NCBI GenBank assembly: GCA_002329495.1
Contig: DCTH01000181.1
Location: 1,552-8,416 of the forward strand
Direction of reading: 5' to 3'
Origin: Syntrophothermus sp. UBA1445
GTDB taxonomy: Bacteria; Bacillota; Syntrophomonadia; Syntrophomonadales; DTU052
DNA: 6,865 nucleotides
Numbering within the stretch: position 1 is the first letter of the stretch; the number at the start of each line of letters is the position of its first letter. The position numbers and the translations under genes are program-made. Positions 6,671-6,865 of the stretch are shown here, in pieces. The notes under the pieces were generated by a model, which saw nothing but the letters and a program-made list of their open reading frames with translations, was not told the DNA's origin and did not search any database.

Positions 6671-6721
6671 GAGCCGGGAAAGCCAATAAACTACTGTAAA
6701 AGACAATGGAGGGGATCTCTC

Positions 6722-6865
6722 GTGGTCTTTAGAAAATGGCTTTCCTTGTTGCTTATTATGGCTGTGACCATAGGATTGTGTGCCCCTGTGGTAAGGGCCG
6801 CAGATGTCCTGGACATCACCGCTGAATCAGCACTGCTGGTTGATGCCGACTCGGGCAAAGTGTTA
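6722..6865 (+). CDS. dacF: D-alanyl-D-alanine carboxypeptidase (DacF/PBP5-like), 5' part only
   Basis: Only 48 codons are inside the window. They read a typical Sec signal peptide (basic FRK, hydrophobic core LSLLLIMAVTIGL, likely signal peptidase I cleavage after Ala26 in VVRA-AD), followed by ITAESALLVDADSGKVL. That last stretch is the N-terminal beta-strand pattern of low-molecular-weight penicillin-binding proteins of the PBP5 family (A-x-x-A-x-LxD-x-x-[ST]GKVL). The SxxK, SxN and KTG catalytic motifs would lie beyond the edge. The GTG start has GGAGGGG at 6708-6714 with a 7-base spacer. The IGLC stretch is not a good lipobox. In Bacillus, dacF sits just before spoIIAA-spoIIAB-sigF and acts on spore or cell-wall peptidoglycan; the gene order here supports dacF over dacA or dacB, but the sporulation genes themselves are not in view. 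Confidence 0.82.
   Translation, partial: MVFRKWLSLLLIMAVTIGLCAPVVRAADVLDITAESALLVDADSGKVL

Noticed and set aside
6664..6690. Possible forespore sigma-F/sigma-G promoter before the dacF-like gene (GTATA at 6664-6668, CAATAAA at 6684-6690)
   Set aside because: The -10 matches the sigma-G form CATWMTA at only 5 of 7 positions and the spacer is 15 bases rather than 17-18. The sigma-F -10 pattern is not present at the right distance.

Overview
The window most likely comes from a spore-forming, Clostridia-type Firmicute. The pointers are a spoIIM homologue, strong Shine-Dalgarno sequences of the AGGAGG type, a mix of ATG, GTG and TTG starts, and a gene order (spoIIM, small membrane protein, xerD, deoB, pdp, dacF) that corresponds to the conserved Bacillus/Clostridia stretch leading into dacF-spoIIAA-spoIIAB-sigF. 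All genes lie on the + strand. Genus cannot be fixed from the sequence alone.

Region 1 (1-2114) is a single transcription-unit end: a 648-residue long-chain acyl-CoA synthetase with a perfect TAAGGAGG ribosome binding site, closed by a strong Rho-independent terminator at 2057-2114. It is visibly more AT-rich than the nucleoside genes downstream and carries a perfect 22-bp palindrome inside its coding region (163-184).

Region 2 (2115-2270) is non-coding. It holds a nested imperfect palindrome at 2122-2180 that looks like a dispersed REP-like element, then the leader of spoIIM.

Region 3 (2271-6865) is a tightly packed run of co-directional genes: spoIIM (forespore engulfment), an 87-residue single-pass membrane protein in the position Bacillus gives to yqzK, xerD (chromosome dimer resolution), deoB and pdp (nucleoside salvage: pyrimidine nucleoside to pentose-1-phosphate to pentose-5-phosphate), and the first 48 codons of a secreted D-Ala-D-Ala carboxypeptidase (dacF-like), cut by the window edge. 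Compared with Bacillus subtilis there is no fur after spoIIM and no purine nucleoside phosphorylase (pupG) after deoB, while pdp sits in the cluster.

The window is mostly ordinary, well-conserved chromosome. I see no new defence, mobile or biosynthetic system. The points that deserve a second look are the deoB start, where the conserved N-terminus begins upstream of any normal start codon (probable ATT start, or a one-base discrepancy), the 22-bp intragenic palindrome in the acyl-CoA synthetase gene, and the REP-like palindrome before spoIIM.
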